Origin: Phycisphaerales bacterium
Lineage (GTDB): Bacteria; Planctomycetota; Phycisphaerae; Phycisphaerales; UBA5793
Direction of reading: 5' to 3'
DNA length: 64,000 nt
NCBI GenBank assembly: GCA_020852515.1
Contig: JADZAS010000021.1
Span: 113,256 to 177,255, forward strand
In this document: positions 36,713 through 45,277 of the stretch, one piece after another
How positions within the stretch are numbered: the stretch's first letter is position 1
How the letters are laid out: every line of letters starts with the position of its first letter
Made by a program: the position numbers and the translations under genes
Notes under the pieces: model-generated
What the model was told of the DNA's origin: nothing
Database searches by the model: none
The model's input: the letters and a program-made list of their open reading frames with translations, nothing else

Positions 36713-37366
36713 ATGAAGCGCCGCCTCACCTGCCTGTTCATTGCCACCCTCGCCGCATCCGCCGCGTCCATGGCGCACGGCGATGACGACTTCGACTGGC
36801 TCGTCACTGGCGACCTCCTCGTGACACAGCCGGATGTGCCGGCATCGAACGCGGGAGATTCGTTCGTCCCCACTGAGCCCGTCGCGGCCTTTGGTGAGCC
36901 TGAAACCTGGCGATGGGGGGTGTACGGCGGCGCCGCATCGGACCTGGAGAGCGCCGAGCACTACAACCTGCACTTCACCGCCGAGTACTTCTTCGCCCGC
37001 GATATCAGCGTCAATCTCGAACTGGGTCTGTTCCACTTCGACCAGCTCGACGACTCCTGGGGCGCCAACTTCAACACGCTCTTGCGCTGGCACTTGCTCA
37101 AGCGCGACACGTGGACGCTCTACGCCGACGCGGGCGCGGGCGTGCTCTATGCCGATACGAACGTGCCTGAGAGCGGGACCGAGTACAACTTCACGCCCCA
37201 GGCCGGCGTCGGCGCCACCTTCGCGCTGGGCGACGGCGGCGCCCGCCTCATGACCGGCGTGCGCTGGCATCACATCTCCAACGCCCGCACCCAGGGCGAG
37301 CGGAACAATCCCGGCCGCGACTCGGTGATGGGCTACGTTGGCATCTCGTTTCCGTGGGGGAACTGA
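36713..37366 (+). CDS. Outer-membrane acyloxyacyl hydrolase / PagL-like protein
   Basis: 217 residues with a signal peptide (about 1-23, MKRRLTCLFIATLAA...AHG). The mature part alternates polar and aromatic residues like a small beta-barrel (YNLHFTAEYFFARDI, WTLYADAGAGVLYAD). WHHISNA (H187, S189) followed by NNPGRDS resembles the His-x-Ser catalytic motif of lipid A 3-O-deacylase PagL. The third catalytic residue is not obvious. It may trim lipid A or another acylated glycolipid; assignment rests on motif and size only. Confidence 0.68.
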   Translation: MKRRLTCLFIATLAASAASMAHGDDDFDWLVTGDLLVTQPDVPASNAGDSFVPTEPVAAFGEPETWRWGVYGGAASDLESAEHYNLHFTAEYFFARDISVNLELGLFHFDQLDDSWGANFNTLLRWHLLKRDTWTLYADAGAGVLYADTNVPESGTEYNFTPQAGVGATFALGDGGARLMTGVRWHHISNARTQGERNNPGRDSVMGYVGISFPWGN

Positions 37367-37385
37367 GGCACGGGGCGCAATCACA

Positions 37386-37414
37386 AGCGGCCGCGCCCGG
37401 TGGGCGCGGCCGCT
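37386..37414. terminator. Bidirectional hairpin between pagL-like and pnp genes
   Basis: AGCGGCCGCGCCC-GGT-GGGCGCGGCCGCT, a perfect 13-bp GC stem with a 3-nt loop between two convergent genes. On the plus side it is followed by GGCATTT. It could end both transcripts. Confidence 0.7.
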
Positions 37415-37438
37415 GGCATTTCGTCTGCATCACCACGC

Positions 37439-39586
37439 TTATGACGCGGCCGGCTGCTCCTGCTTGGCTTCGTCCTTGAGCACGGCCTTGCGGCTCAACT
37501 TGATGCGGCCCTGGTCGTCGATCGAGATCACTTTGACCTTGATCGTGTCGCCGAGTTTGACCACGTCGCCCACGTTCTTGACGAAGCCATCGGCCAGTTC
37601 CGACACGTGGCACATGCCGTCGGTGCCGGGGGCGATCTCGACGAAGCAGCCAAAGTCCTTCACGGCCACGACCTTGCCGGTGTAGACCGTGCCGACCTTG
37701 ACCTCGGCGGTGAGGGCTTCGACCTCGGCCTTGGCCTGGGCCGCCGCTTCGCCGTTGGCGGTGGCGATCATCACCGTGCCGTCGTCTTCGACGTCGATCG
37801 TCGCGCCGGTGCGCTCCTGGATCGCGCGGATCGTCTTGCCGCCCGGGCCGATGAGTTTGCCGATGTTGTCCGGGCTGATGCGCAAGGTGATGATGCGCGG
37901 CGCCAGCGGGCTGATGTCCGACCGCGGCTCGGCGATAACCTTGTGCATCTCATTGAGCAGGAACATTCGGCCCTCGTGCGCCTGGGCGAAGATCTGCGTG
38001 ATCTGTTCGAAGTTCAGGCCCCGTGCCTTGAGATCGAGTTGGATGCCCGTGATTCCTTCGCGCGTGCCGCAGATCTTGAAGTCCATGTCGCCGAAGAAGT
38101 CTTCCTCGCCGATGATGTCGGTGATGTAGGTCTCTTCGCCGGTGTCTTCGTCGGTGACCCGGCCAATCGAGATGCCCGCAACCGGGTTCTTGATCGGCAC
38201 GCCTGCGTCCATGAGCGCCAGCGTCCCGCCGCACACCGACGCCATCGACGACGAGCCGTTGGACTCGGTGATGTCAGACACGACGCGGATGGTGTACGGG
38301 AAATCTTCCGGGTCCGGCAGCACGCCCACGAGGCTGCGCTCCGCCAGGGCGCCGTGGCCGATTTCGCGCCGGCCAGGGCCCATGATCCGCTTCGCCTCAC
38401 CCGTGCAGAAGGGCGGGAAGTTGTAGTGCAGCACAAACTTCTTGGAGTACTCGGGAAGCAGCCCGTCGATGATCTGCTCGTCGCGCGACGTGCCCAGCGT
38501 GCACGAGACGAGCGACTGCGTTTCGCCGCGCTGGAAGAACGCCGAGCCGTGCGTGCGCTGGAAGATGCCCACTTCCATTTCAAGCTGGCGGATCTGCCTG
38601 AGATCGCGTCCATCGGCTCGGATGCCCTTCTTGGCCAGCAGGCGGCGAGCCGTCTTCTTCTCGAGTTGCCGAATGGCCTCCTTGCACTGCGTGACCTTCA
38701 GAGCATGGGCCACGTAGTCGCTGTAACTGCTTCCCGTCGGTGCGGCACATTGGGTCGCCATGAACTCCTCGGCGATGGCCGCGATGCGATCGGACCGCTC
38801 CTGCTTGCCGGGGATCTGCCGCGCCTCGGTCATCTTCTCGCCGAGTTCGCGCTTGACGAGATCCATGATCTCATCGGGTACGGCGACGAGTTCGCCGACG
38901 ACCTTGGGCTGACCCGCCTTCTCGGCCAGTTCGCCGATGAGGCCCAGGATGTCCTTGATGTGTTCGTAGCCAAACTTCATCGCCGCGATGACATCCGCGT
39001 CGGCCACTTCCGCCGCGCCGACCTCGATCATGTTCAGGCCGTCCTTGTGGCCGGAAAGCACGAGATCGATGTCCGAGTACTCGAGTTGCGCGCTGGTGGG
39101 GTTGATGACAAACTGGTCATCGATTCGTCCGACACGCACCGTGGCGATCGGCCCTTCGAATGGGCAGTTGCTGATGGCCAGGGCGGCCGATGCTGCGGTG
39201 CCCGCCAGCACGTCCGAGTCGTTAAGCGTGTCATGGCTCATGACCCAGCACTGGATCTGTACTTCCTCGATGAACCCGTCGGGAAAGAGCGGGCGGATCG
39301 GCCGGTCGATCAGCCGCATCGTGAGGATTTCTTTTTCGTTGGGGGCGCCTTCGCGTTTGCGAAAGCCGCCAGGGAACTTGCCCGCGGCGGGGGTCTTCTC
39401 GCGGTAATCGACGGTCAGGGGGAAGAAGTCCAGACCTGGGCGGGCCGGGGCGCGGACGACCGTCGCCAGCACCGTCGTGCCGCCGTAGGTCGCGAGCACG
39501 GCCGCGTTGGCCTGCCGCGCGATGCGACCTGTTTCCAGTGTGAGGGTGCGGCCGCCGATTTCACGTTCGATTCGAATAACTGCCAT
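37439..39586 (-). CDS. pnp: Polyribonucleotide nucleotidyltransferase (PNPase)
   Basis: A 715-residue enzyme with the full domain set. The first RNase PH domain starts MAVIRIEREIGGRTLTLETG. A helical linker is followed by the second RNase PH domain (RTHGSAFFQRGETQSL and AGISIGRVTD). A KH domain (IGKLIGPGGKTIRAIQE) lies at about 570-620, and a C-terminal S1 domain (VYTGKVVAVKDFGCFVEIAPG) ends the protein. It degrades RNA 3' to 5' by phosphorolysis. It lies downstream of rpsO, the conserved rpsO-pnp order. Confidence 0.96.
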   Translation of the reverse strand: MAVIRIEREIGGRTLTLETGRIARQANAAVLATYGGTTVLATVVRAPARPGLDFFPLTVDYREKTPAAGKFPGGFRKREGAPNEKEILTMRLIDRPIRPLFPDGFIEEVQIQCWVMSHDTLNDSDVLAGTAASAALAISNCPFEGPIATVRVGRIDDQFVINPTSAQLEYSDIDLVLSGHKDGLNMIEVGAAEVADADVIAAMKFGYEHIKDILGLIGELAEKAGQPKVVGELVAVPDEIMDLVKRELGEKMTEARQIPGKQERSDRIAAIAEEFMATQCAAPTGSSYSDYVAHALKVTQCKEAIRQLEKKTARRLLAKKGIRADGRDLRQIRQLEMEVGIFQRTHGSAFFQRGETQSLVSCTLGTSRDEQIIDGLLPEYSKKFVLHYNFPPFCTGEAKRIMGPGRREIGHGALAERSLVGVLPDPEDFPYTIRVVSDITESNGSSSMASVCGGTLALMDAGVPIKNPVAGISIGRVTDEDTGEETYITDIIGEEDFFGDMDFKICGTREGITGIQLDLKARGLNFEQITQIFAQAHEGRMFLLNEMHKVIAEPRSDISPLAPRIITLRISPDNIGKLIGPGGKTIRAIQERTGATIDVEDDGTVMIATANGEAAAQAKAEVEALTAEVKVGTVYTGKVVAVKDFGCFVEIAPGTDGMCHVSELADGFVKNVGDVVKLGDTIKVKVISIDDQGRIKLSRKAVLKDEAKQEQPAAS

Positions 39587-39866
39587 GATGTGTTTGCTGT
39601 CCCTTCTTGGGTCAGTCCGCCAAAGTGAGGCGCCGGAGCGGTGATCGATCCACGATCACCTCCGACGAGCGTTCACCTGGGTGGCCAGTGTCTGTCATTA
39701 GGCCCGAGCGTCCGACTTCATCGCCAAGCGCGATGAGCCGACAGATCGATCGCCCCGCCGCGATGCGCACCGCAAAGGTGCATGATCGCACAGCCCGCAG
39801 TGGGCTGCCGCAGCGAAGGCGAGAAAAGTCGAAGCAGCCGGATGCGCACCAGAGAAACGCTCCCGG

Positions 39867-40136
39867 CTACTTGCGCAGGCCCAGTTTTTCGATGAGTTTG
39901 AGATACCCGTCGCGATCGGTGCGCGAGAGGTAGCGCAGGAGCCGGTTTCGCTTGCCGACCATCATGAGAAGGCCGCGGCGGCTATGGTGATCCTGGCGGT
40001 GGTTCTTGAGGTGTTCGGTCAGATCCGTCACGCGGGCGGTGAGCACGGCAATCTGAACTTCCGGCGAGCCGGTGTCGTTGTCGTGTCGCCCGTGGTCGGA
40101 AATGACCTTGGTTTTGGCGGCGGGAGCAATGGCCAT
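39867..40136 (-). CDS. rpsO: 30S ribosomal protein S15
   Basis: 89 residues from ATG 40136, exactly the usual length. Signature stretches are [44 protein letters not shown] and the C-terminal [12 protein letters not shown]. It binds 16S rRNA early in 30S assembly. pnp follows 280 bp downstream on the same strand, and hutU is divergent. Confidence 0.97.
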   Translation of the reverse strand: MAIAPAAKTKVISDHGRHDNDTGSPEVQIAVLTARVTDLTEHLKNHRQDHHSRRGLLMMVGKRNRLLRYLSRTDRDGYLKLIEKLGLRK

Positions 40137-40376
40137 CGAAGGGGTCCTCGTCTCTTTTTTCAGTGTTACCGTCTTGCGATTCTTATCCGGGATGATATTC
40201 CCGCTCCCGGCAGGGGGCAACGCGGCCGGCCGGGAGTGGGCCGGGCCGGAGGCGGCCCAGAGGGGTCGAGGTGCCCGATTGTTCCCGTTCAGGCTTGATT
40301 CCCGCCGATCTTCGACCACAGTAGAGGAGGGTGTCGGCCACCGTCCCGGCCTGTATGATCGAAGGGGGAGGACCTC

Positions 40377-42032
40377 ATGACCACCGCGACCCACCACCAC
40401 ATCTCGGCGCCGCGCGGCACGCAGCGCACCTGCCGGACCTGGCAGGCCGAAGCCGCCATGCGCATGCTCATGAACAACCTCGATCCCGCCGTCGCCGAAG
40501 ACCCGGATCATCTCATCGTCTACGGCGGCCGGGGCCAGGCGGCCCGGTCGTGGGAGGCGTACGAAGCGATCATCGCGGCGCTCAAGGATCTCGCCGCCGA
40601 CGAGACACTGCTGGTGCAGTCCGGCAAGCCCGTGGGCGTCGTCCGCACGCACGAAGACGCGCCGCGCGTGCTCATTGCCAATTCCAACCTCGTGCCGCAC
40701 TGGGCCACGCAGGATCACTTCGACAGCCTCTGCGCCCGCGGGCTCATGATGTTCGGCCAGATGACCGCCGGGTCGTGGATCTACATCGGCACGCAGGGCA
40801 TCGTCCAGGGCACCTACGAAACCTTCGCCGAGGCGGCGCGCCAGCACTTCGGCGGCACGCTCAAGGGTCGCGTGTGCCTCACCGCCGGCTGCGGCGGCAT
40901 GGGCGGCGCGCAGCCGCTGGCCATTACCATGAACGAAGGCGTCTGCCTCATCGCCGACGTCGATCCCGCGCGCCTCGAGCGCCGCTGCAATGACCGCTAT
41001 CTCGATGAAGTGGCCTCATCGGTGGACGACGCCATCGAACGCGCGCTGCGATACGCGCAGCAGGGCCGGGCCGTCTCCGTCGGCGTCGAAGAGAATGCGG
41101 CGGATCTGTACGAGTCGCTGCTGGCGCGCGGCATCACGCCCGACGCCGTCACCGACCAGACCTCGGCCCACGATGTGCTCTCCTATGTGCCTTCGGGTCT
41201 CACTGTCGACGAGGCGGCGTATCTGCGCGGGCACGACCCGCGCGAGTACGAGCGCCTCAGCCTCAACACCATGACGCGCCACGTCCGGGCCATGGTCGAG
41301 TTTCAGAATCGCGGTTCGGTTGTTTTCGATTACGGCAACAACATCAGGCAGCGCGCTTACGACAACGGCTTCGGCGACGCATTTGCGTTTCCCGGCTTTG
41401 TGCCCGCGTTCATTCGGCCGCAGTTCTGCCGCGGCCGCGGGCCGTTCCGGTGGGTCGCGCTCTCGGGCGACCCGGCGGACATCCGCGCCACGGACGAAGC
41501 GATCCTCCAGCTCTTCCCGCACGACGAGTCTCTGCACCGCTGGATCCGCATGGCGCAGGAGCGCATCAGCTTCCAGGGCCTCCCCGCGCGCATCTGCTGG
41601 CTCGGCCTTGGCGAGCGCGACAAGGCCGGCCTCGCCTTCAACGAACTCGTGCGGACCGGAAAGGTCCGGGCGCCGATCGTCATTGGACGCGATCACCTCG
41701 ACTGCGGCTCGGTCGCCAGCCCGAACCGCGAGACCGAGGGGATGAAAGACGGCACCGACGCCGTGAGCGACTGGGCGATCCTCAACGCGCTCGTCAACAC
41801 CGCCAGCGGCGCCAGCTGGGTGAGTTTCCATCACGGCGGCGGCGTGGGCATCGGCTTCTCGCAACACGCCGGCCAGGTCATCGTCGCCGACGGCACCGAA
41901 GCCGCAGCCAAACGCCTCAAACGCGTTCTCACCAACGACCCGCTCATGGGCGTCCTCCGCCACGTCGATGCAGGATACGACGAAGCGAAGCAGTGCGCGG
42001 TGGAGCAAAGCGTGCGCGTTCCGATGGGGTGA
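40377..42032 (+). CDS. hutU: Urocanate hydratase
   Basis: A 551-residue urocanase of normal length. It converts urocanate to imidazolone propionate in histidine breakdown with NAD as tight cofactor. Clear family stretches are [79 protein letters not shown] and [20 protein letters not shown]. The other hut genes are not in the window, so the pathway genes are scattered. Confidence 0.96.
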   Translation: MTTATHHHISAPRGTQRTCRTWQAEAAMRMLMNNLDPAVAEDPDHLIVYGGRGQAARSWEAYEAIIAALKDLAADETLLVQSGKPVGVVRTHEDAPRVLIANSNLVPHWATQDHFDSLCARGLMMFGQMTAGSWIYIGTQGIVQGTYETFAEAARQHFGGTLKGRVCLTAGCGGMGGAQPLAITMNEGVCLIADVDPARLERRCNDRYLDEVASSVDDAIERALRYAQQGRAVSVGVEENAADLYESLLARGITPDAVTDQTSAHDVLSYVPSGLTVDEAAYLRGHDPREYERLSLNTMTRHVRAMVEFQNRGSVVFDYGNNIRQRAYDNGFGDAFAFPGFVPAFIRPQFCRGRGPFRWVALSGDPADIRATDEAILQLFPHDESLHRWIRMAQERISFQGLPARICWLGLGERDKAGLAFNELVRTGKVRAPIVIGRDHLDCGSVASPNRETEGMKDGTDAVSDWAILNALVNTASGASWVSFHHGGGVGIGFSQHAGQVIVADGTEAAAKRLKRVLTNDPLMGVLRHVDAGYDEAKQCAVEQSVRVPMG

Positions 42033-42038
42033 GCGCTC

Positions 42039-42560
42039 ATGCCGAACATTCGCTGGGCACGATTCCTCGGCTCGATTGTCGTGATGTACGCGGTGCTGGT
42101 GGTTGGGTCGCTCGGAGCAGCACTGATGATCGTCCCGGAGTGGTGGTCGTTGGCATTCGCTCTATCACATCTGCCGATGTCCGCCGTAGGCGGCTACATC
42201 ATTGCCTCATTGTGGCCGCAACGACCGTGGGTCCGCCATCTTGTGTTCTGGGTCGTATTTCTCGGCTGGGTAGGAGTGTTCGTTCAGGTTGCGTTTTTCG
42301 GCCCGCCCGGAGGAGCCGCCGATGGAGCCGATCAATTGGCGCGAATGTTCCTGCCGATAATCGCCGCAGGCGCACTCCTGCCTTATGCCCTCGACCAGTG
42401 GCTGGGGATTTGCGATCCGCGGCGACTGACGCGAAGGCCGGGTAATGCCTGTCCGTCGTGCGGATATCCGATTGGCGTGTCGTCCGTCTGCACGGAGTGC
42501 GGCACATCGCTGCCCCAGAGCAATCGCGCATCGTCGGCAGCACAGGGGGGATCGTCATGA
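42039..42560 (+). CDS. Membrane protein with C-terminal zinc ribbon
   Basis: 173 residues. Three or four hydrophobic helices (about 8-32, 36-58, 67-90 and 100-118) precede a C-terminal four-cysteine ribbon, CPSCGYPIGVSSVCTECG. The same ribbon ends the genes at 60341, 61916 and, with changes, 58668 and 61196, so this belongs to a lineage-specific family. It starts 6 bp after the hutU stop, which suggests read-through transcription. Function is unknown. Confidence 0.72.
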   Translation: MPNIRWARFLGSIVVMYAVLVVGSLGAALMIVPEWWSLAFALSHLPMSAVGGYIIASLWPQRPWVRHLVFWVVFLGWVGVFVQVAFFGPPGGAADGADQLARMFLPIIAAGALLPYALDQWLGICDPRRLTRRPGNACPSCGYPIGVSSVCTECGTSLPQSNRASSAAQGGSS

Positions 42561-42646
42561 GTGACCCGGATAGCCCTAATCTCCGCGATGCCCTGCCCCA
42601 CGATGATCCAGCGGCTTGTCCTGGCTGCGGCGCTCGGCTCGTTTGA
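42557..42646 (+). pseudogene. Short zinc-ribbon ORF, probable gene fragment
   Basis: The ATG at 42557 overlaps the previous stop (ATGA). It encodes only 29 residues, ending HDDPAACPGCGARLV, then a stop. The CPGCGARL piece resembles the first half of a zinc ribbon, with the second half missing. It is either a decayed N-terminal fragment or a very small coupled ORF. Confidence 0.35.
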
Positions 42647-42761
42647 CGTCTTCCACGCGATCGCACCTCGCTCAATCGCCATGCTCGAACTACGGTTATG
42701 CTGTGTCCGCGGCATCGCGAGTGTGAGCCGACAGTTCACGGAAACTATCAGGAGCGTCGCC

Positions 42762-43223
42762 ATGAAACCGCTGATTGCCCTGCTTGTGACCGTCATCATC
42801 ATCGCGGCGATCGTCGCCTTGGTCATGTTCTTTCGGACCGGTTCGAAGGAAGGACCTGCGCCAGCAGTCGGCGACGCGACAGAGATCAGCGCGTCACTTG
42901 GACGGCTGCTCGGGCGCTCGACAGCCACGGATGACTGCTTTGTCATCATCAAAGAGAAGTCATCAGATAAGTTCGTTCAATTCAGCGGCTCAGTCGAAGA
43001 ACCGCTGCTTCTCAATCTTCCGGCCCAGTCGCTCTCTGCCGCGGAGCGCGGCCGCGCCGAGGCGCTTTTCAAAACGTTGGATGCGCAGGCCGACCTGATC
43101 GAGGATTCCTTCTACGTCAACTTCGATCGCGACGCAACTGCCGCTTCTGCAGCGGCGATAGCTGTATTTCGGGAGGTATACCAGCTTCCCGAAGAGATTG
43201 AACTCACGATCACAGAAGAGTGA
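42762..43223 (+). CDS. Hypothetical membrane-anchored protein
   Basis: 153 residues from ATG 42762 (MKPLIALLVTV), preceded by aggagcg. One strong N-terminal membrane segment spans about 4-24. The soluble remainder is mixed alpha/beta with SSDKFVQFSGSVEEPLLLNLP. No known domain is recognised. It is the first of a run of small accessory genes. Confidence 0.65.
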   Translation: MKPLIALLVTVIIIAAIVALVMFFRTGSKEGPAPAVGDATEISASLGRLLGRSTATDDCFVIIKEKSSDKFVQFSGSVEEPLLLNLPAQSLSAAERGRAEALFKTLDAQADLIEDSFYVNFDRDATAASAAAIAVFREVYQLPEEIELTITEE

Positions 43224-43291
43224 GGCGTGACGAGCCGTTGGTCCACCAGCGATGCGCAGTTCGCTCAAAGCCTCAAGGGAGCTGATCGATC

Positions 43292-43732
43292 CTGACCCGC
43301 CGCCGCAAGATCATCCTCGCCATCTCAGCCGCCGCGCTCGCTGTCGCCGCGTGGATCGGCTACAGGACGGTGTACACCCTGCGCCACCTCCCCGAGGCCT
43401 ACGCCGCGTGGGACACGGGCACGCTGCTCGTGGAGTATCTGAAGCTCCACGATGATCGCTGGCCGACCTCGTGGGAGGACTTGCTCACGGTGCTGGAGTC
43501 CTCAGGTGCGGAGGACATCACTCTGTATGGAGCGCAGGCCGGCGACATGCAGTACGCCCGCTCGCTTCGCGAAGTGGTCGCAATAGACTGGAGCGTTGAC
43601 ACCGCGCAGCTCGATCACGCCTCGCCGGTGACTCGCCCCGACGGCAGCCCATTCCCCGTCCTCTGGCAGAATGCGGATCCGAACGAGATGCTTCGCGAGT
43701 ATCTGAAGTCGAACGCGAGCAATGATCACTAA
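43292..43732 (+). CDS. Hypothetical membrane-anchored protein, likely non-AUG start
   Basis: The frame opens after a TGA at 43283. The best start is CTG at 43292, with aaggga about 10 bp upstream; it yields LTRRRKIILAISAAALAVAA, a basic N-terminus plus one transmembrane helix. The first conventional start (GTG 43370) would delete that helix. The 146-residue product has a short periplasmic-type domain (PTSWEDLLTVLESSG). No family recognised. It overlaps the next gene by 11 bp. Confidence 0.5.
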   Translation: MTRRRKIILAISAAALAVAAWIGYRTVYTLRHLPEAYAAWDTGTLLVEYLKLHDDRWPTSWEDLLTVLESSGAEDITLYGAQAGDMQYARSLREVVAIDWSVDTAQLDHASPVTRPDGSPFPVLWQNADPNEMLREYLKSNASNDH

Positions 43733-44024
43733 AGATCAGCCCCTGCGAGGAGCACGTTCCACGGCGAGTTCACGCATCATCTTCTACTCGTATGTCCTTG
43801 GCGTCGCGTCCATGCTCGCCGCGCTGTATTGCTCCACCGTCACGATTGCGGGCAACGACTATCAATCGGTACTGCGGTGGGGGATAGGCTTCGCGGCGCT
43901 GTCTTGCGGGTGCTTTGGCGTCGTTGTCGTGCGCGGATCGTGGTCCTGGCGCCTCGCTGCGATCATCTGGTCCATGCCGCTTGTCTATGTGGTCTCCGAG
44001 ACGAGTCGACGCGGAGGTTTCTGA
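43722..44024 (+). CDS. Small hypothetical membrane protein
   Basis: 100 residues with three hydrophobic segments (about 18-40, 51-72, 76-92) and no soluble domain. The start overlaps the previous gene by 11 bp, so the two may be coupled. A VOC-family remnant begins immediately after its stop. No homologue recognised. Confidence 0.5.
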   Translation: MITKDQPLRGARSTASSRIIFYSYVLGVASMLAALYCSTVTIAGNDYQSVLRWGIGFAALSCGCFGVVVVRGSWSWRLAAIIWSMPLVYVVSETSRRGGF

Positions 44025-44312
44025 TCGTCAGCACCCGGTTCGGAGGGATCGGTCACCCGCGCCATCTTCACACTCGACGGCCGGTCATTCATGGCCATCG
44101 ACAGCCCGGCCAAGCACGACTTCACCTTTACGCCCTCGATCTCGCTGTTCACGGAGTGCAAAGAGGACGCCGAGTTTGATCGATTGTTTGCAGCCATAGG
44201 CGAAGGTGGCAAGGTCGTGATGCCGCCGAACAACTACGGCTTCAGCGCCAGATTCGCCTGGTGCGCCGATTGCTTCGGCGTGTCATGGCAACTTAACTGG
44301 CAGGGCGAATGA
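44025..44312 (+). pseudogene. 5'-truncated VOC/PhnB-like gene remnant
   Basis: The frame directly after the preceding TGA reads VTRAIFTLDGRSFMAIDSP, then FTFTPSISLFTECK, GGKVVMPPNNYGFS and FGVSWQLNW. This is the C-terminal half of the PhnB/3-demethylubiquinone-methyltransferase-like VOC family. The N-terminal half (about 55-60 residues) is missing, replaced by the unrelated membrane gene. An ATG at 44091 could make a 73-residue fragment, unlikely to be functional because VOC folds need both halves. Confidence 0.72.
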
Positions 44313-44319
44313 AGCACCC

Positions 44320-44348
44320 AACCAGACCGACGCGCCAGCGAGGACGAA
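44320..44348 (+). repeat. REP copy a (29-bp family)
   Basis: A full copy of the 29-bp repeat with core CCAGACCGACGCGCCAGCGA, in plus orientation, 134 bp beyond the 3' end of the RAYT gene. Other copies are at 44422, 45004, 45228, 56314-56452 and 56623. Confidence 0.85.
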
Positions 44349-44421
44349 TACAGTACCAAACCCACGACGATCCTCTTTGCGGTCGCGTCAGTCTGATCCA
44401 GAGCTTCTGAGACACACCCGA

Positions 44422-44448
44422 AACCAGACCGACGCGCCAGCGAGGAGG
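44422..44448 (+). repeat. REP copy b
   Basis: Second plus-oriented copy of the same repeat, differing only at its last bases (gaggagga). It lies 34 bp from the RAYT stop and faces inverted copies on the other side of that gene. Confidence 0.85.
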
Positions 44449-44481
44449 ATCACCATCGAGCGATCTTCGCCGTTGAGCCTC

Positions 44482-44937
44482 CTACTGGCGATTGAGCACA
44501 TACTCGATCGCCGCCTCCAGGCTCGCTTCGTCATTGATCCATCGTGTCGAGCCGTGCGGGGTCCACCACTTGCGAGAGTGTCCGGACATCTCGTTCAGAC
44601 GCCGCGAGCACCACGCCTTGAATTGCTCCATCACGGTCTCCGGCGCCGCGTCGGATGCGTTTACAACCACATGCACATGATTCGTTCGCACATTGACGGC
44701 CAGCGCTTTCCACTTGCGGATGTTGCAATGGGCCGCGATCGTCCGATGGACCAGTCGGCGCTGATCGTCGCCGAGGAGGACGGCCTCATCGCGAAGCGCC
44801 AGATACTCCCGCTCGTTGCGAAGTCTGTCGGGTTCCTGTATTCCCGCCTTGCCTCGCTCGACGAACCCACGTTCATCCCCGTGCAGCCACGTTCCCTTCG
44901 TAGTCCAGGAGATGAAGTAGGCCAGAGGTGCCGACAT
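44482..44937 (-). CDS. REP-associated tyrosine transposase (RAYT, Y1 family)
   Basis: 151 residues from ATG 44937 (MSAPLAYFISWTTKGTWLHG); an ATG at 44955 would add six. It has the HUH motif in NVRTNHVHVVV and the candidate nucleophile tyrosine in AIEYVLNRQ at the C-terminus, typical of IS200/IS605-related single-strand transposases that act on REP hairpins. The gene is bracketed by two plus-oriented REPs on one side and two inverted ones on the other, a REPtron layout. All key residues are present, so it may be active. Confidence 0.88.
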   Translation of the reverse strand: MSAPLAYFISWTTKGTWLHGDERGFVERGKAGIQEPDRLRNEREYLALRDEAVLLGDDQRRLVHRTIAAHCNIRKWKALAVNVRTNHVHVVVNASDAAPETVMEQFKAWCSRRLNEMSGHSRKWWTPHGSTRWINDEASLEAAIEYVLNRQ

Positions 44938-45003
44938 CACCTGATGGTACCGCAATGGGAGGAGGGCATCGTCTCATAGCGCCGAGACTGATGCCGGTTT
45001 GAA

Positions 45004-45031
45004 TCGTCCTCGCTCGCGCGTCGGTCTGGTT
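45004..45031 (-). repeat. REP copy c (inverted)
   Basis: Inverted copy of the 29-bp repeat with one internal change (CTCGCTCGCGCG instead of CTCGCTGGCGCG). It lies 66 bp upstream of the RAYT start. Confidence 0.85.
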
Positions 45032-45052
45032 CCTCCCGCGTAGACTCGATCG

Positions 45053-45211
45053 ATGAATCTCCGCTGGCTGTTTGGAAACCCAGCAGGCGCACAACTTCAT
45101 GGCGTGTCGCGGACCCAGAAGCTCGAGCTTTGGGATCGCCGCATGCGAGACTGTAGGTCGCGGCCGACCAAAGCACGCAGTTTCCGCCCCCTTGGCTTAC
45201 AAGCCATGTAA
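45053..45211 (+). pseudogene. Degenerate partial copy of the zinc-ribbon gene start
   Basis: The ATG at 45053 gives 52 codons starting MNLRWLFGNPAG, close to MHLRWLLGNFTD of the intact gene at 45278. The homology extends upstream through the REP and a tagactcgat-like spacer, so a block of about 85 bp is duplicated. After about 20 codons similarity is lost and a stop follows. It looks like a truncated paralogue. Confidence 0.6.
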
Positions 45212-45227
45212 CGTAGGTCGAGAACCA

Positions 45228-45256
45228 TTCGTCCTCGCTGGCGCGTCGGTCTGGTT
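45228..45256 (-). repeat. REP copy d (inverted)
   Basis: Perfect inverted copy of the 29-bp repeat, 22 bp upstream of the zinc-ribbon gene start, within the duplicated block described for 45004-45090. Confidence 0.85.
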
Positions 45257-45277
45257 CCTGCCGTGTAAACTCCACCG

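Noticed and set aside
37607..39628. A 673-codon open frame on the plus strand
   Set aside because: Antisense to pnp, whose three domain types are all clear.
40137..40847. Extended N-terminus of the rpsO frame
   Set aside because: S15 is complete at 89 residues from ATG 40136; the extension is antisense to hutU.
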